DNA of 64,000 nt from Nostoc edaphicum CCNP1411. Its GTDB lineage: Bacteria; Cyanobacteriota; Cyanobacteriia; Cyanobacteriales; Nostocaceae. The position numbers and the translations under genes are program-made. Location of the stretch: contig NZ_CP054698.1 of assembly GCF_014023275.1 (NCBI RefSeq), positions 4,340,001 through 4,404,000 of the forward strand, read 5' to 3'. Shown here piece after piece: positions 1 to 9,494 of the stretch. How positions within the stretch are numbered: position 1 is the stretch's first letter; each line of letters begins with the position of its first letter. Below the pieces are notes generated by a model. The model ran no database searches and was not told the DNA's origin. It saw nothing but the letters and a program-made list of their open reading frames with translations.

Positions 1-1249
1 TTCCTTGAGCATCAATTAGTTGGTTGTTGTTATATTTGAATCCTGCTTTTAGTAACAGTTCCTTCGCCTTTTCTATATTGTAGTTATAAACTTTTAGTCC
101 TTCTTTAGGCGACAGATAATAAGGGCTTTGTACAGAAATGGGTGAATTTTGTGGTTGACCTAAACCACGAAAAGTGTTGTTAATCATTGTTTGTCGGTCA
201 ATTGCATAGGCTACAGCCTGCCGAAATTCTACAGTATTGAACCAACGCGATTTAACTGGATCAACCAGCGGTTTTCCATTCCTTTTACCTTTATTTAAAT
301 TGAATAAAACAAATGTCGTACCAGTTGCTGGCCCACCATTAAAAATTTTGAAATTCCCTTGTTCTTCCTGCACCTTTAGCAAAGAAAAATAATCTGGTGA
401 AACTCCCACAGTATCCAATCCGCCAGAACGAAATTGTAGCAAAGATGTATCTGTTGATTCTACAATTTGCCAGATAACCCGTTCAATATAAGGTTGAGAT
501 TCTCCTTTCGGGCCTTTGCGCCAATAGTAGGGGTTACGTCTGAACACTACACGCTGACTTGTGTCGTAGCGTTCTAGCTTGTAAGGACCGTTAACGATAA
601 TTTGATCTGGAGGCGTATCAACGCCCCACTTTGACAAAAATATGGGCTTACCCTCTTGGTCTTTTGTCTTGATAAATGGTTCGAGGGTATGGGCAGGTAA
701 AATTGGCAGTCCTAAAGTTCCCAAAAACGGTGCAAATGGTTCTGGAGTTGTGAATTCAATCCGTTGAGCATCGATTTTTCGTACCTTTGGTAATGCTCGA
801 CTTTCACCAATCCGTAACACATCTCTAGCATCTGCGGGTATAGCTTCGTTCAGGTAAATTTGGTTGAAGGTAAATACTACATCATCTGCTGTTAAGGGTT
901 CTCCATCAGACCATTTCAATCCCTGACGTAGGCTAAAAACAAACCGCAATTTATCATCAGCAATTTCCCAAGATTCTGCTAAGGCAGGCTCGATTTTGCC
1001 AGTTATGGGATTTTCAGTAGTTAATCCTTCATAAATCAGAGGAAAAACATTGGGAGATTCCTGGCTGAGAGGGTAGTTAAAAGTTTTAGGATCACTGAGA
1101 ATGGCACTTACCAATTGCGGCACTTGAGCGGCTGAACTTTTGAAGTTAGTAGGGTTGCAGCCGGTAAGTGTAAGTGCTGTTGCTGAAGTCAAAATTATTG
1201 GCAACCAAAAATGTTTAATTGCCAGAAATATTGTGCTAAAAAATTTCAT
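1..1249 (-). CDS. ABC transporter substrate-binding lipoprotein, peptide/nickel family (partial)
   Basis: The reading frame opens at an ATG at 1249 and runs off the left edge of the window, so the C-terminus is missing. The N-terminus is a lipoprotein signal: a short basic start, a hydrophobic stretch, then the lipobox LTGC near residue 31. The next 380 residues match the extracellular solute-binding family 5 (OppA/DppA type), with recognisable stretches such as LRQGLKWSDGEPLTADDVVF and FRQAVAYAIDRQTM. The family captures oligopeptides or related solutes for an ABC importer. In a cyanobacterium it would sit in the periplasm, anchored by its lipid. The permease and ATPase partners are not visible here. 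The frame was read by hand because it is truncated at the window edge. Substrate unknown. Confidence 0.88.
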   Translation of the reverse strand, partial: MKFFSTIFLAIKHFWLPIILTSATALTLTGCNPTNFKSSAAQVPQLVSAILSDPKTFNYPLSQESPNVFPLIYEGLTTENPITGKIEPALAESWEIADDKLRFVFSLRQGLKWSDGEPLTADDVVFTFNQIYLNEAIPADARDVLRIGESRALPKVRKIDAQRIEFTTPEPFAPFLGTLGLPILPAHTLEPFIKTKDQEGKPIFLSKWGVDTPPDQIIVNGPYKLERYDTSQRVVFRRNPYYWRKGPKGESQPYIERVIWQIVESTDTSLLQFRSGGLDTVGVSPDYFSLLKVQEEQGNFKIFNGGPATGTTFVLFNLNKGKRNGKPLVDPVKSRWFNTVEFRQAVAYAIDRQTMINNTFRGLGQPQNSPISVQSPYYLSPKEGLKVYNYNIEKAKELLLKAGFKYNNNQLIDAQG

Positions 1250-1313
1250 AATCTCAAATTTATTTCCATCCTATTCAGTCTTGAATATCGTTAATCAGGG
1301 GCTAAAACAAAAG

Positions 1314-1799
1314 TTACTCTGAAGCAATTAACAAGACGACAGCATAAGCACATATACCTTCTTCACGTCCAACAGGTCCTAATTTTTCGTTGGTAGTAGC
1401 TTTGATACCAATTTGATTTGGTTGTAATTCTAAAACCGCCGCTAGTTTGTCGCGCATATTGTGAATATGTGGTTTTAATTTTGGACGTTCTGCTACTACC
1501 ACCGAGTCAATATTTCCGATCTGCCAGCCTTGATCCCGAATCAGTTGATGTACTTGAGTTAATAGTACTAAACTATCTGCTCCCGCCCATTTGGGATCGC
1601 TAGGCGGAAAATAATGACCAATATCGCCCAAAGATAATGCCCCAAGCATGGCATCCATAATCGCGTGTGTTAACACATCAGCGTCACTGTGCCCCAATAA
1701 ACCCAGTTCATGGGGAATTTGAATTCCACCTAAAATCAAAGCGCGATCGCTCACTAATCGATGGATATCGTAGCCGTTACCAATACGAATTTTAGTCAT
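1314..1799 (-). CDS. ispF: 2-C-methyl-D-erythritol 2,4-cyclodiphosphate synthase
   Basis: IspF converts CDP-methylerythritol 2-phosphate to the cyclodiphosphate and CMP in the MEP (non-mevalonate) isoprenoid pathway, which supplies carotenoids, phytol and quinones in cyanobacteria. The 161-residue length is normal. The metal ligands are in place: Asp11 and His13 in GYDIHR, and His45 in the segment [14 protein letters not shown]. The C-terminal TTNEKLG and GR-EEG segments are also typical. The gene lies 38 bp downstream of trmD on the same strand, separated only by short GTCATT-type heptamers, so the two may be co-transcribed. Identification is secure. Confidence 0.97.
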   Translation of the reverse strand: MTKIRIGNGYDIHRLVSDRALILGGIQIPHELGLLGHSDADVLTHAIMDAMLGALSLGDIGHYFPPSDPKWAGADSLVLLTQVHQLIRDQGWQIGNIDSVVVAERPKLKPHIHNMRDKLAAVLELQPNQIGIKATTNEKLGPVGREEGICAYAVVLLIASE

Positions 1800-1837
1800 T
1801 TGTCATTAGTCATTTGTCATTGGTCATTAGTCAAGAG

Positions 1838-2599
1838 CTAGAAATTATTATTCTCCCCCTGCTCCCCTGCTCCCCTGCTCCCCTGCTTCCCCTGCTCCCC
1901 CTGCTGCAATTTCTCCCCCTGCTGCAATTTCTCCAAAAGATCGGGGCGGCGATCGCGGGTTTTTTGAATTTGTTGTTCGTAACGCCACTTTGCGATCGCT
2001 GCGTGATTCCCACTGAGCAAAACATCAGGCACTTTCAAACCGCGAAAATTGGCAGGACGAGTATATTGAGGATAGTCCAATAACCCTTCCTCAAAACTTT
2101 CTGCTGTGAGGGACTCCGTTTTGGCCACGGTTCCTGGTATTAGCCGCACCACGCCATTAATCAAAGCCATTGCTGGAATTTCCCCACCAGTGAGAATAAA
2201 ATCGCCTAAAGATACTTCACGAGTTACCAAATGCAGCACCCTCTCATCCACTCCTTCGTAATGCCCGCAAATAACTACTAACTGGTCATAATTTGTCACC
2301 AATTCTTTCAAAAGAGGCTGATTGATTGTTTGACCTTGTGGACTCATCAAAATTACTTCTCTTCGGGGTAGAATTGGCAGCGACTCGACAGCGGTAAAAA
2401 TAGGTTCTGGCTTCATTAGCATCCCAACGCCGCCACCATAAGGTTCATCATCTACCTTTCGGTGCTTGTCAGTGGTAAAGTCTCGTGGGTTAATCAGATG
2501 CACTTCGGCAATCTGTTTGGCTAAAGCTTTACCTAGCAGCCCAGAATTGAGAACAGAGTTAAAACAGTCAGGAAAAAGCGTAACTATATCAAAGCGCAC
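1838..2599 (-). CDS. trmD: tRNA (guanine-37-N1)-methyltransferase
   Basis: TrmD is a SPOUT-class methyltransferase that uses S-adenosylmethionine to make m1G37 next to the anticodon, preventing frameshifting. The characteristic PYGGGVGM loop (residues 53-60), the GHYEGVDERV segment and the knot segment LTGGEIPAM are all present. The last ~33 residues are not typical of the family. They are Gln/Gly/Glu-rich (repeats of LQQGE, then GEQGKQGSRGAGEQG) and are encoded by the low-complexity CCCCTGCT tract at 1855-1935, so the original stop seems to have been lost into a spreading repeat. The enzyme core ends around residue 220 and should be functional. Confidence 0.96.
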   Translation of the reverse strand: MRFDIVTLFPDCFNSVLNSGLLGKALAKQIAEVHLINPRDFTTDKHRKVDDEPYGGGVGMLMKPEPIFTAVESLPILPRREVILMSPQGQTINQPLLKELVTNYDQLVVICGHYEGVDERVLHLVTREVSLGDFILTGGEIPAMALINGVVRLIPGTVAKTESLTAESFEEGLLDYPQYTRPANFRGLKVPDVLLSGNHAAIAKWRYEQQIQKTRDRRPDLLEKLQQGEKLQQGEQGKQGSRGAGEQGENNNF

Positions 2600-3137
2600 A
2601 GTTATTCGTATTCGAGGACACTAATCTTAAATTTGAATGTCTAGCAAACATCAGCAAGCCAAGGTCGGGGCAAACTCCAGTTAAACTTTATCAATAGTAT
2701 CTAAAACTACCAGACCTCTTGGATTTTAGATGGGATCAAAAGTTTTTCTAATTACTTAATTTATGTTTAAATGTTGTCACAACTACATTTAAATTAATAA
2801 TCATATCAAGTTAACAACTTCCAGGATGCATCGAGCCAGCCTCAGAAAAAAGCGTAGTCTTAACTGCTCGTCCCCAACCCTAGAGTGGGAATCTAGCCCC
2901 ATAAAGACTATTTTGCCCTGCTGCAAGTGGACAGGTGAAAAACAAGGCGCTGGCTTTGAGAAAAGGGAACGAACACGTTTAGACTGAGGCAACGCGAGCG
3001 TTAAGCGAGAATTTGGAGAGTGGCTGACCCAGTTCCAAACTTCCAAAAAGTGTCCTCTCAAAAAAGCAAAGCGCAAAGATCATCAGGCAACTGAGCCTTG
3101 TTTAATTCACCTGAGAGTTGTTGACAGGAGAAACACA
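2600..3137. other. 538-bp intergenic region upstream of cphB, possible structured RNA
   Basis: No convincing gene is seen. A 91-codon frame on the minus strand (2801-3076) has no recognisable family and basic, shadow-like composition. Within it TAGTCTT (2855-2861) pairs with AAGACTA (2904-2910) around an inner CTAGA/TCTAG hairpin (2881-2898). The stem is followed by T4 on the plus strand and by CGCTTTTTT on the minus strand. This could be a structured RNA or leader in either direction. The last part holds the cphB Shine-Dalgarno sequence, GACAGGAG, 7 bases before its ATG. Confidence 0.4.
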
Positions 3138-4001
3138 ATGCCGCAATTACAAGCTAAATCGCTAGAAATGAGGACACCCCAAGCAACTAAAACCGCCGTT
3201 CTGGTTATCGGAGGTGCTGAAGATAAAGTTCATGGGCGCGAAATCCTACGAACTTTTTTTGGACGTGCCGGTGCTAGTAAGGCTTATATTACAATTATTC
3301 CATCTGCCTCTCGCGAACCCGCTATCATCGGTGGTCGGTATATTCGCATTTTTGAAGAAATGGGTGCTCAGAAGGTAGAGATTTTAGACATCCGCGAACG
3401 GGAACAGTGTGAAGCCTCCCAGATCAAAGCATCCTTAGAAGCCTGTAGTGGGGTATTTTTGACAGGAGGAGACCAACTGCGTCTTTGTGGCGTATTGGCA
3501 GATACGCCAGCAATGGAAATTATTCGTCAGCGGGTGAGGGCGGGGCAACTTACGTTAGCAGGCACCAGTGCAGGAGCGGCAGTAATGGGGCATCACATGA
3601 TTGCTGGCGGCGGTAGTGGAGAGTCGCCCAATCGTTCCCTAGTTGATATGGCAACGGGTTTGGGATTTATTCCTGAAGTCATCGTTGACCAACACTTTCA
3701 CAACCGTAATCGGATGGGGCGACTGATTAGTGCGATCTCAGCTCATCCCGATCGCTTAGGTATTGGCATTGACGAAGATACTTGTGCTGTGTTTGAACGC
3801 GATGGTTGGCTACAAGTTATGGGTAAAGGCAGTGTCACCATTGTTGATCCCACTGAACTTACCCACACCAACGAACCCCATGTCGGTGCTAATGAACCGT
3901 TAACCGTGCATAATTTACGTCTCCATATCCTCAGCTACGGCGATCGCTTCCACTTGTACCAGCGGACTGTATTGCCTGCTGTACACCGAATCTCCAGCTG
4001 A
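3138..4001 (+). CDS. cphB: Cyanophycinase
   Basis: CphB is a peptidase S51 serine hydrolase that releases beta-Asp-Arg dipeptides from cyanophycin, the Asp/Arg polymer used as a nitrogen store. The protein is 287 residues, slightly longer than the classical enzyme. The nucleophile elbow AGTSAGAAV carries Ser144, and FLTGGDQLRL and VDQHFHNRNRMGRL follow the family pattern. A good Shine-Dalgarno (AGGAG) precedes the ATG. The cyanophycin synthetase gene starts 171 bp downstream on the same strand, the standard cphB-cphA order, so synthesis and mobilisation may be co-transcribed while cphA can also use its own promoter. Confidence 0.97.
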   Translation: MPQLQAKSLEMRTPQATKTAVLVIGGAEDKVHGREILRTFFGRAGASKAYITIIPSASREPAIIGGRYIRIFEEMGAQKVEILDIREREQCEASQIKASLEACSGVFLTGGDQLRLCGVLADTPAMEIIRQRVRAGQLTLAGTSAGAAVMGHHMIAGGGSGESPNRSLVDMATGLGFIPEVIVDQHFHNRNRMGRLISAISAHPDRLGIGIDEDTCAVFERDGWLQVMGKGSVTIVDPTELTHTNEPHVGANEPLTVHNLRLHILSYGDRFHLYQRTVLPAVHRISS

Positions 4002-4172
4002 CGGGATAGAGTATCTGAGGTTACACTGAGTTGACCGCACATTTATTTCTTACCGTAGAAAAATGATAAGAATACCATGTAAAGAGAAAAAACTGTTTGT
4101 GATGAACAGTTTAGCGGTCAATTACAGTAAGAAACTAGAATTTTGGTTCCGAATCTCCATCTACCTATTCCC

Positions 4173-6878
4173 ATGAGAATCCTCAAGATCCAGACCTTAC
4201 GCGGCCCAAACTATTGGAGCATTCGACGCCACAAACTGATCGTCATGCGCCTCGATTTAGAAACCCTTGGCGAGACGCCCTCGAATGAAATCCCTGGCTT
4301 TTATGAAGGATTAGTTGAGGCGCTGCCGAGTCTGGAAGGCCATTATTGTTCACCTGGCTGTCGTGGTGGTTTTTTGATGCGAGTGAAAGAAGGCACTATG
4401 ATCGGTCACATAGTGGAACACGTAGCCCTAGAACTCCAGGAATTAGCTGGTATGCATGTCGGCTTTGGCCGCACCCGCGAAACTGCCACACCCGGAATTT
4501 ACCAAGTAGTGATCGAGTACCTGAATGAGGAAGCGGGACGTTACGCTGGGCGAGCCGCAGTCCGGCTGTGCCAGAGTATCGTTGATCGAGGCCGTTATCC
4601 CAAGGCAGAACTAGAGCAAGATATCCAAGACCTGAAAGACTTCACCCGTGATGCTTCCTTGGGCCCTTCTACGGAAGCGATCGTTAAAGAAGCAGAAAAA
4701 AGAGGTATTCCCTGGATGTCTCTGGAAGCCCGCTTTTTGATTCAGCTAGGCTATGGCGTGAATCAGAAGCGAATGCAGGCCACAATGACCGACAACACCA
4801 GCATTCTGGGCGTAGAACTAGCTTGCGATAAAGAAGCCACTAAACGCATTCTCGCTGCCGCTGGTGCGCCAGTTCCCAGAGGTACGGTGATCAACTTCTT
4901 AGACGATTTGGAACAAGCCATTGAATACGTTGGCGGCTATCCCATCGTTATCAAGCCTCTGGATGGTAATCACGGACGCGGGATCACCATTGATATCAGA
5001 ACTTGGGAAGAAGCTGAAGCCGGATACGAAGCTGCTAGACAGGTTTCCCGATCAATTATTGTCGAAAGATATTACGTTGGGCGTGACCACAGAGTATTGG
5101 TGGTAAATGGCAAAGTAGTAGCAGTAGCCGAGCGCGTACCGGCTCACGTTATTGGCAATGGTAGATCCACCATCTCCGAACTAATTGAGGAAACAAACCT
5201 TGACCCAAATCGGGGTGAAGGACATGATAACGTCCTCACAAAGATTGAACTAGACCGCACTAGCTACCAGTTGCTAGAAAGGCAAGGTTACACCCTAAAT
5301 AGCGTGCCACCCAAGGGTACTATTTGTTATCTTAGGGCAACGGCAAACTTGAGTACAGGTGGTAGTGCTGTAGACCGTACTGATGAAATTCATCCAGAAA
5401 ATCTTTGGTTGGCACAACGGGTAGTTAAGATTATCGGCTTAGATATCGCCGGACTCGATATCGTCACTACGGATATTAGCCGTCCGTTGCGGGAAGTCGA
5501 TGGCGTAATTGTTGAAGTTAACGCCGCTCCCGGTTTTCGGATGCACGTTGCTCCAAGCGTGGGTATTCCCCGTAACGTTGCTGGCGCAGTGATGGATATG
5601 CTGTTTCCTAACGAGCAATCTAGCCAAATTCCGATTCTCAGTGTCACAGGCACTAATGGCAAAACCACTACTACCCGACTACTAGCACATATTTATAAAC
5701 AGACTGGGAAAGTAGTTGGATATACTACTACTGATGGAACATATATCGGTGATTACTTAGTAGAAGCTGGTGATAACACAGGCCCTCAAAGTGCCCACGT
5801 CATCCTCCAAGATCCCACAGTGGAAGTAGCGGTACTGGAAACGGCTCGCGGTGGCATTCTCCGCTCTGGATTGGGCTTTGAAGCAGCAAATGTGGGCGTG
5901 GTTTTAAATGTAGCCTCCGACCACTTAGGAATTGGCGATATAGATACCATTGAGCAGTTAGCTAACCTCAAAAGTGTAGTAGCAGAAGCCGTATTCCCGG
6001 ATGGCTATGCGGTACTAAATGCGGATGATCGTCGCGTCGCCGCCATGTCAGAAAAAACTAAGGCTAATATTGCTTACTTCACGATGAATCCCGACTCGGA
6101 ACTAGTGCGAAAGCACATCCAAAAGGGTGGAGTAGCGGCAGTATATGAAAATGGCTATTTGTCAATTGTTAAAGGTGATTGGACACACCGCATAGAAAGA
6201 GCCGAAAATATACCTTTAACAATGGGCGGACGTGCGCCGTTTATGATTGCCAACGCTTTAGCTGCAAGTTTGGCCGCATTCGTGCAAAACGTCACAATTG
6301 AACAGATTCGGGCTGGTTTGAAGACCTTCCGGGCTTCAGTTAGTCAAACGCCGGGACGAATGAATCTATTTAATTTAGGAAACTACCATGCTTTGGTGGA
6401 CTATGCCCACAATGCAGCCAGTTATGAAGCTGTCGGTTCCTTTGTGCGGAACTGGACTACAGGACAACGAATTGGCGTAATTGGTGGCCCAGGCGATCGC
6501 CGTGACGAAGACTTTGTTACTTTGGGCAAATTAGCAGCACAAATTTTTGATTACATCATCATCAAAGAAGACGATGACACACGGGGACGGGCACGGGGAT
6601 CAGCCGCCCAATTGATTATTCAAGGCATCACCGAAGTTAAGCCTGATAGCCGCTATGAATCAATTCTGGATGAAACCCAAGCGATAAATAAAGGTCTAGA
6701 CATGGCTCCTGATAACAGTCTGGTGGTGATTTTACCAGAAAGCGTGACTAGGGCTATTAAGTTAATTAAGCTGCGTGGTTTAGCGAAAGAAGAGACACAC
6801 CAACAAAATCCTGGCACAACTGTCATCGATTCCCAAAATGGAATCACACCTTCTTCTGTTGTGAATACCTTGCTGTAG
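4173..6878 (+). CDS. cphA: Cyanophycin synthetase
   Basis: CphA polymerises Asp and Arg into multi-L-arginyl-poly-L-aspartate without a ribosome, using ATP. I chose the ATG at 4173 rather than an upstream TTG at 4143 because family members begin MRILKIQTLRGPNYW; this gives 901 residues, the usual size. Order of domains: N-terminal domain (about 1-160), ATP-grasp domain for aspartate addition (about 210-475, with YPIVIKPLDGNHGRGI), and a Mur-ligase-like domain for arginine addition with the P-loop VTGTNGKTTTT near residue 490 and the DYAHNAASYE motif further on. The gene ends in a hairpin terminator shared with the convergent tatA-like gene. Confidence 0.97.
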   Translation: MRILKIQTLRGPNYWSIRRHKLIVMRLDLETLGETPSNEIPGFYEGLVEALPSLEGHYCSPGCRGGFLMRVKEGTMIGHIVEHVALELQELAGMHVGFGRTRETATPGIYQVVIEYLNEEAGRYAGRAAVRLCQSIVDRGRYPKAELEQDIQDLKDFTRDASLGPSTEAIVKEAEKRGIPWMSLEARFLIQLGYGVNQKRMQATMTDNTSILGVELACDKEATKRILAAAGAPVPRGTVINFLDDLEQAIEYVGGYPIVIKPLDGNHGRGITIDIRTWEEAEAGYEAARQVSRSIIVERYYVGRDHRVLVVNGKVVAVAERVPAHVIGNGRSTISELIEETNLDPNRGEGHDNVLTKIELDRTSYQLLERQGYTLNSVPPKGTICYLRATANLSTGGSAVDRTDEIHPENLWLAQRVVKIIGLDIAGLDIVTTDISRPLREVDGVIVEVNAAPGFRMHVAPSVGIPRNVAGAVMDMLFPNEQSSQIPILSVTGTNGKTTTTRLLAHIYKQTGKVVGYTTTDGTYIGDYLVEAGDNTGPQSAHVILQDPTVEVAVLETARGGILRSGLGFEAANVGVVLNVASDHLGIGDIDTIEQLANLKSVVAEAVFPDGYAVLNADDRRVAAMSEKTKANIAYFTMNPDSELVRKHIQKGGVAAVYENGYLSIVKGDWTHRIERAENIPLTMGGRAPFMIANALAASLAAFVQNVTIEQIRAGLKTFRASVSQTPGRMNLFNLGNYHALVDYAHNAASYEAVGSFVRNWTTGQRIGVIGGPGDRRDEDFVTLGKLAAQIFDYIIIKEDDDTRGRARGSAAQLIIQGITEVKPDSRYESILDETQAINKGLDMAPDNSLVVILPESVTRAIKLIKLRGLAKEETHQQNPGTTVIDSQNGITPSSVVNTLL

Positions 6879-6928
6879 TCAGGAATCAGGAGGAAGCAGT
6901 GCGCTGACTCCTGTCTTCTGACTTTTTT
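6877..6928. terminator. Hairpin terminator between cphA and the tatA-like gene
   Basis: AGTCAG (6877-6882) pairs with CTGACT (6918-6923), and the inner CAGGAG pairs with CTCCTG. A T6 run follows on the plus strand. It directly follows the cphA stop and faces the end of the convergent gene. Confidence 0.6.
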
Positions 6929-6930
6929 AA

Positions 6931-7104
6931 TTACTGTTTTTCTTCTTCCTGATTGGTTTCCTCGCTGGGGGTTTTCATCTCCTCCTTAAAACCTCGTAGG
7001 CTTTTGCCCAGTGCAGTTCCCAGTTCGGGAATTTTTTTTGGGCCGAAAATTAGAATAGCAACTATGCTAATTACAGCTATTTCTGGCCATCCCAGTCCAA
7101 ACAT
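6931..7104 (-). CDS. tatA: Sec-independent translocase protein TatA/E family
   Basis: A 57-residue protein starting MFGLGWPEIAVI, with one N-terminal membrane helix, the hinge FGPKKIPELG, an amphipathic helix (TALGKSLRGFKEEM) and an acidic tail. This is the complete architecture of TatA/TatE, the pore component that moves folded proteins across thylakoid and plasma membranes. A longer frame starts at 7170, but the ATG at 7104 has a good Shine-Dalgarno (TTAGAGGAA) and matches the family N-terminus. TatB is less likely because of the short length. tatC is not in the window. Confidence 0.93.
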   Translation of the reverse strand: MFGLGWPEIAVISIVAILIFGPKKIPELGTALGKSLRGFKEEMKTPSEETNQEEEKQ

Positions 7105-7170
7105 ATAAATTTCCTCTAAGGCTTCTGTAATTAAATATAGACATTGATGGCTCAAATCCGATGAGTGCAA

Positions 7171-8574
7171 CTAACTTCTAATTGGATTGGTAATTGGCAA
7201 ATCTAACCAATCGCTTAATTCCTCAGCTAGCCATTCCAGTTCCGCTTCAGATTTAATCGCACCACCAAAACTACCAAGTTGATATTTTTTTACTCCTACC
7301 CAAATATCCAATTGTGCTGGAACGGCAATTCTAGTCCCTTCTGAGTCTTTAGTAAAATGTTTTGGAATATAAACCAACTTAGTAATACTTTGTCTTGGCG
7401 ATGCGCGAGGACGATAAAATTTCCAAGCAAACAACTCCCAGGTTAAGGCAATTTGTTCGGGATTTAAGCGTAAACAGATGCGTCCAAACAAATTAAAGAA
7501 AAGTTTATACACCATCATAAAGCCAGCACCCCAAAAAGGAACTGAGAACAAGGCAAAGGGGATGTTGACAGGAAAAGGCGCTGAGAGTGCGCCAATTGTC
7601 CAAAAGAGGATAAATGAATTCCAGACGATCGCAAATAAACCTGTGAATATTATTGATGGATCAAAACCAGCTGGTGGAACGATAATTTCTAGAGAGTCTG
7701 CATTTTTCGTTAGTTGAATCTTACTCCCGTCTGGTTTGCCAACAAATAAAGTAGGCAAGTTTGTTGGTTGTGGTTTCTCCAAAGCTGCGATCGCTTCTTC
7801 AGCAGAACTCAAACGCCGTTCTAAACTAGGTTCAATCATCCACTTTAACCAACTAGTCAGGCTGGGACTGAGATTAGCCAGTTGTTCAAACTGAATCCGA
7901 AAATCCTTTTGAGGTAAATCGGCTGGGTGATTGCCCGTAACTAAATAAATTAAGGTTGCACCTAAACTATAAAGGTCTGATGCTGCAACAGTGCGTCCGC
8001 CAAATTGCTCTGGTGGCATATAGCCATAAGTTCCTACCACAGTTCTTGTCCCGGTTTCGGTAGCCAGGACTGTCTGCACTGAGCCAAAATCTACCAAATA
8101 AACTTGACCGATACTATTACCAGAGCGATCGCCCAATAAAATATTGCTAGGCTTAATATCACGGTGAATCACAGGCGGATACAGCCCATGTAGGTAAACA
8201 AGAATCTCTAAAAGTGCTTTGGCTATATATTTGACTTCAGCTTCTGTAAAAGTCCGCCCAGTTTGTAAGCATTGCTCTAAGGTTTGTGCAGGGATATAAG
8301 TTTGTACTAGAGCAAATCCTTTGATGGTTGGTAAATTTACCTCAAAATAGTTTAAATAGCCAGGAATTGAGGGATGTGCTAGGTTTTTTAAAGTTTCGGC
8401 TTCTCGCTCAAACAGCTTGAGTGAATCCCATTCAAAGTCACTACCAAAAGAGAGTAACTTGATAACAACTAATTCCTGAGTTTGCAAATCACGAGCTAAT
8501 AGCGTCCGCCGCCCTGCTTTTTTTCCTAATAGCTGCTGAACTTCATAGCGATCGCTTAATATTTCGCCAATCAT
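7171..8574 (-). CDS. Serine/threonine protein kinase
   Basis: A 467-residue eukaryotic-type protein kinase. The kinase domain covers about residues 8-275: an altered glycine loop (QLLGKKAGRRTL), the VVIKL lysine, the catalytic loop HRDIKPSNILL, the DFGSV magnesium motif, and a GTYGYMPPEQ activation segment. The C-terminal part (about 310-380) has two hydrophobic segments, followed by a domain of unknown function, so the protein is probably membrane-attached with a short C-terminal sensory or scaffold region. Such kinases are numerous in filamentous cyanobacteria; targets here cannot be guessed. It lies 66 bp upstream of the tatA start on the same strand. Confidence 0.93.
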   Translation of the reverse strand: MIGEILSDRYEVQQLLGKKAGRRTLLARDLQTQELVVIKLLSFGSDFEWDSLKLFEREAETLKNLAHPSIPGYLNYFEVNLPTIKGFALVQTYIPAQTLEQCLQTGRTFTEAEVKYIAKALLEILVYLHGLYPPVIHRDIKPSNILLGDRSGNSIGQVYLVDFGSVQTVLATETGTRTVVGTYGYMPPEQFGGRTVAASDLYSLGATLIYLVTGNHPADLPQKDFRIQFEQLANLSPSLTSWLKWMIEPSLERRLSSAEEAIAALEKPQPTNLPTLFVGKPDGSKIQLTKNADSLEIIVPPAGFDPSIIFTGLFAIVWNSFILFWTIGALSAPFPVNIPFALFSVPFWGAGFMMVYKLFFNLFGRICLRLNPEQIALTWELFAWKFYRPRASPRQSITKLVYIPKHFTKDSEGTRIAVPAQLDIWVGVKKYQLGSFGGAIKSEAELEWLAEELSDWLDLPITNPIRS

Positions 8575-8667
8575 TATGGTTTCTTGTAATGCTACGGTTG
8601 AAAAGTTTTATAGCTTATAGCTTTTCAATTTGGCAAATCGATATCTTTAGTATAATTGCGTAATTCT

Positions 8668-9270
8668 ATGCCCTCCCAACTTTGGCCTTATATTACCCCT
8701 GGTATTCCCGATGAATTGTTTGAACATTTGCCAGGAATTCCCCTGAGTCAGCGAGAAGTCCGACTGCTATTAATTTCTCAACTGCGACTAAAATCAGATT
8801 CCGTGTTGTGGGATATTGGCGCAGGGACGGGTACAATTCCGGTAGAGGTGGGGCTATTGTGTCCAGGTGGAAAGATTATTGCTATAGAAAGAGATGAAGA
8901 AGTAGCTAATCTAATTAAGCGTAACTGCGATCGCTTTGATGTGAAAAATGTCGAAGTTGTTGAAGGCAGTGCCCCAGAGTGTTTACATGATCTCAAAATT
9001 ACCCCTCACCGTGTTTGTATCGAGGGAGGCCGACCCATTCAGGAAATTCTGCAAGCAGCTTGGCATTATTTGCCGCCATCCGGTCGGGTTGTAGCCACAG
9101 CTGCTAATCTAGAAAGTCTGTATGCTATTTCCCAAAGCTTTTCTCTGTTGAGGGCTAGAAATATCGAAGTCGTCCAGTCTGCGGTTAACCGCCTAGAGAC
9201 ACGAGGCTTTTCTCAAACCTTTACCGCCGTTGATCCCATTTTTATCCTCAGTGGTGAGAAACTGGATTAG
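8668..9270 (+). CDS. cbiT: Precorrin-6Y C5,15-methyltransferase, CbiT subunit
   Basis: CbiT methylates C15 and decarboxylates the corrin ring in cobalamin (pseudo-B12) synthesis. The protein starts MPSQLWPYITPGIPDELF, a segment kept in cyanobacterial CbiT, followed by the class I SAM-methyltransferase motif LWDIGAGTGTIPVE, then AIERDEEVANLIKRN. I prefer the ATG at 8668 to the TTG at 8656; length is then 200 residues. A TATAAT box lies only 11 bp before the ATG, hinting at a very short leader. No other cobalamin gene is adjacent, which is normal in cyanobacteria, where the pathway genes are scattered. Confidence 0.9.
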   Translation: MPSQLWPYITPGIPDELFEHLPGIPLSQREVRLLLISQLRLKSDSVLWDIGAGTGTIPVEVGLLCPGGKIIAIERDEEVANLIKRNCDRFDVKNVEVVEGSAPECLHDLKITPHRVCIEGGRPIQEILQAAWHYLPPSGRVVATAANLESLYAISQSFSLLRARNIEVVQSAVNRLETRGFSQTFTAVDPIFILSGEKLD

Positions 9271-9407
9271 GGAATGGGGATTGGGGCATGGGGCATTGGA
9301 AGAGGGGGCAAAGGAAGGAGTAAAACGGAGATGAGGAAATAGAGGTAGCAGGGAAAACAGGGGAAGAAAGAATAACTAAGTTAATGCCTAATACTTCTCT
9401 ACAAGAA

Positions 9408-9480
9408 GCTGCGCCAATGCCCAATGCCCAATGCCCAATGCCCAATTCCCAATTCCCAATGCCCAATGCCCCATTCCCAA
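9408..9480. repeat. Short tandem heptamer repeat (CAATGCC type)
   Basis: About nine imperfect copies of CAATGCC/CAATTCC fill the space just before cdsA. They create a spurious N-terminal extension ([14 protein letters not shown]) on the cdsA frame. This is the STRR class of repeat found between genes in Nostoc and Anabaena. Confidence 0.9.
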
Positions 9481-9494
9481 TATTTAATACTTTT

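Noticed and set aside
2801..3076. 91-codon minus-strand frame upstream of cphB
   Set aside because: No family, no Shine-Dalgarno, and composition typical of a chance frame over a structured non-coding segment.
4143..4172. Upstream TTG start for cphA
   Set aside because: The family begins at MRILKIQTLRGPNYW (ATG 4173); the extra ten residues are unrelated.
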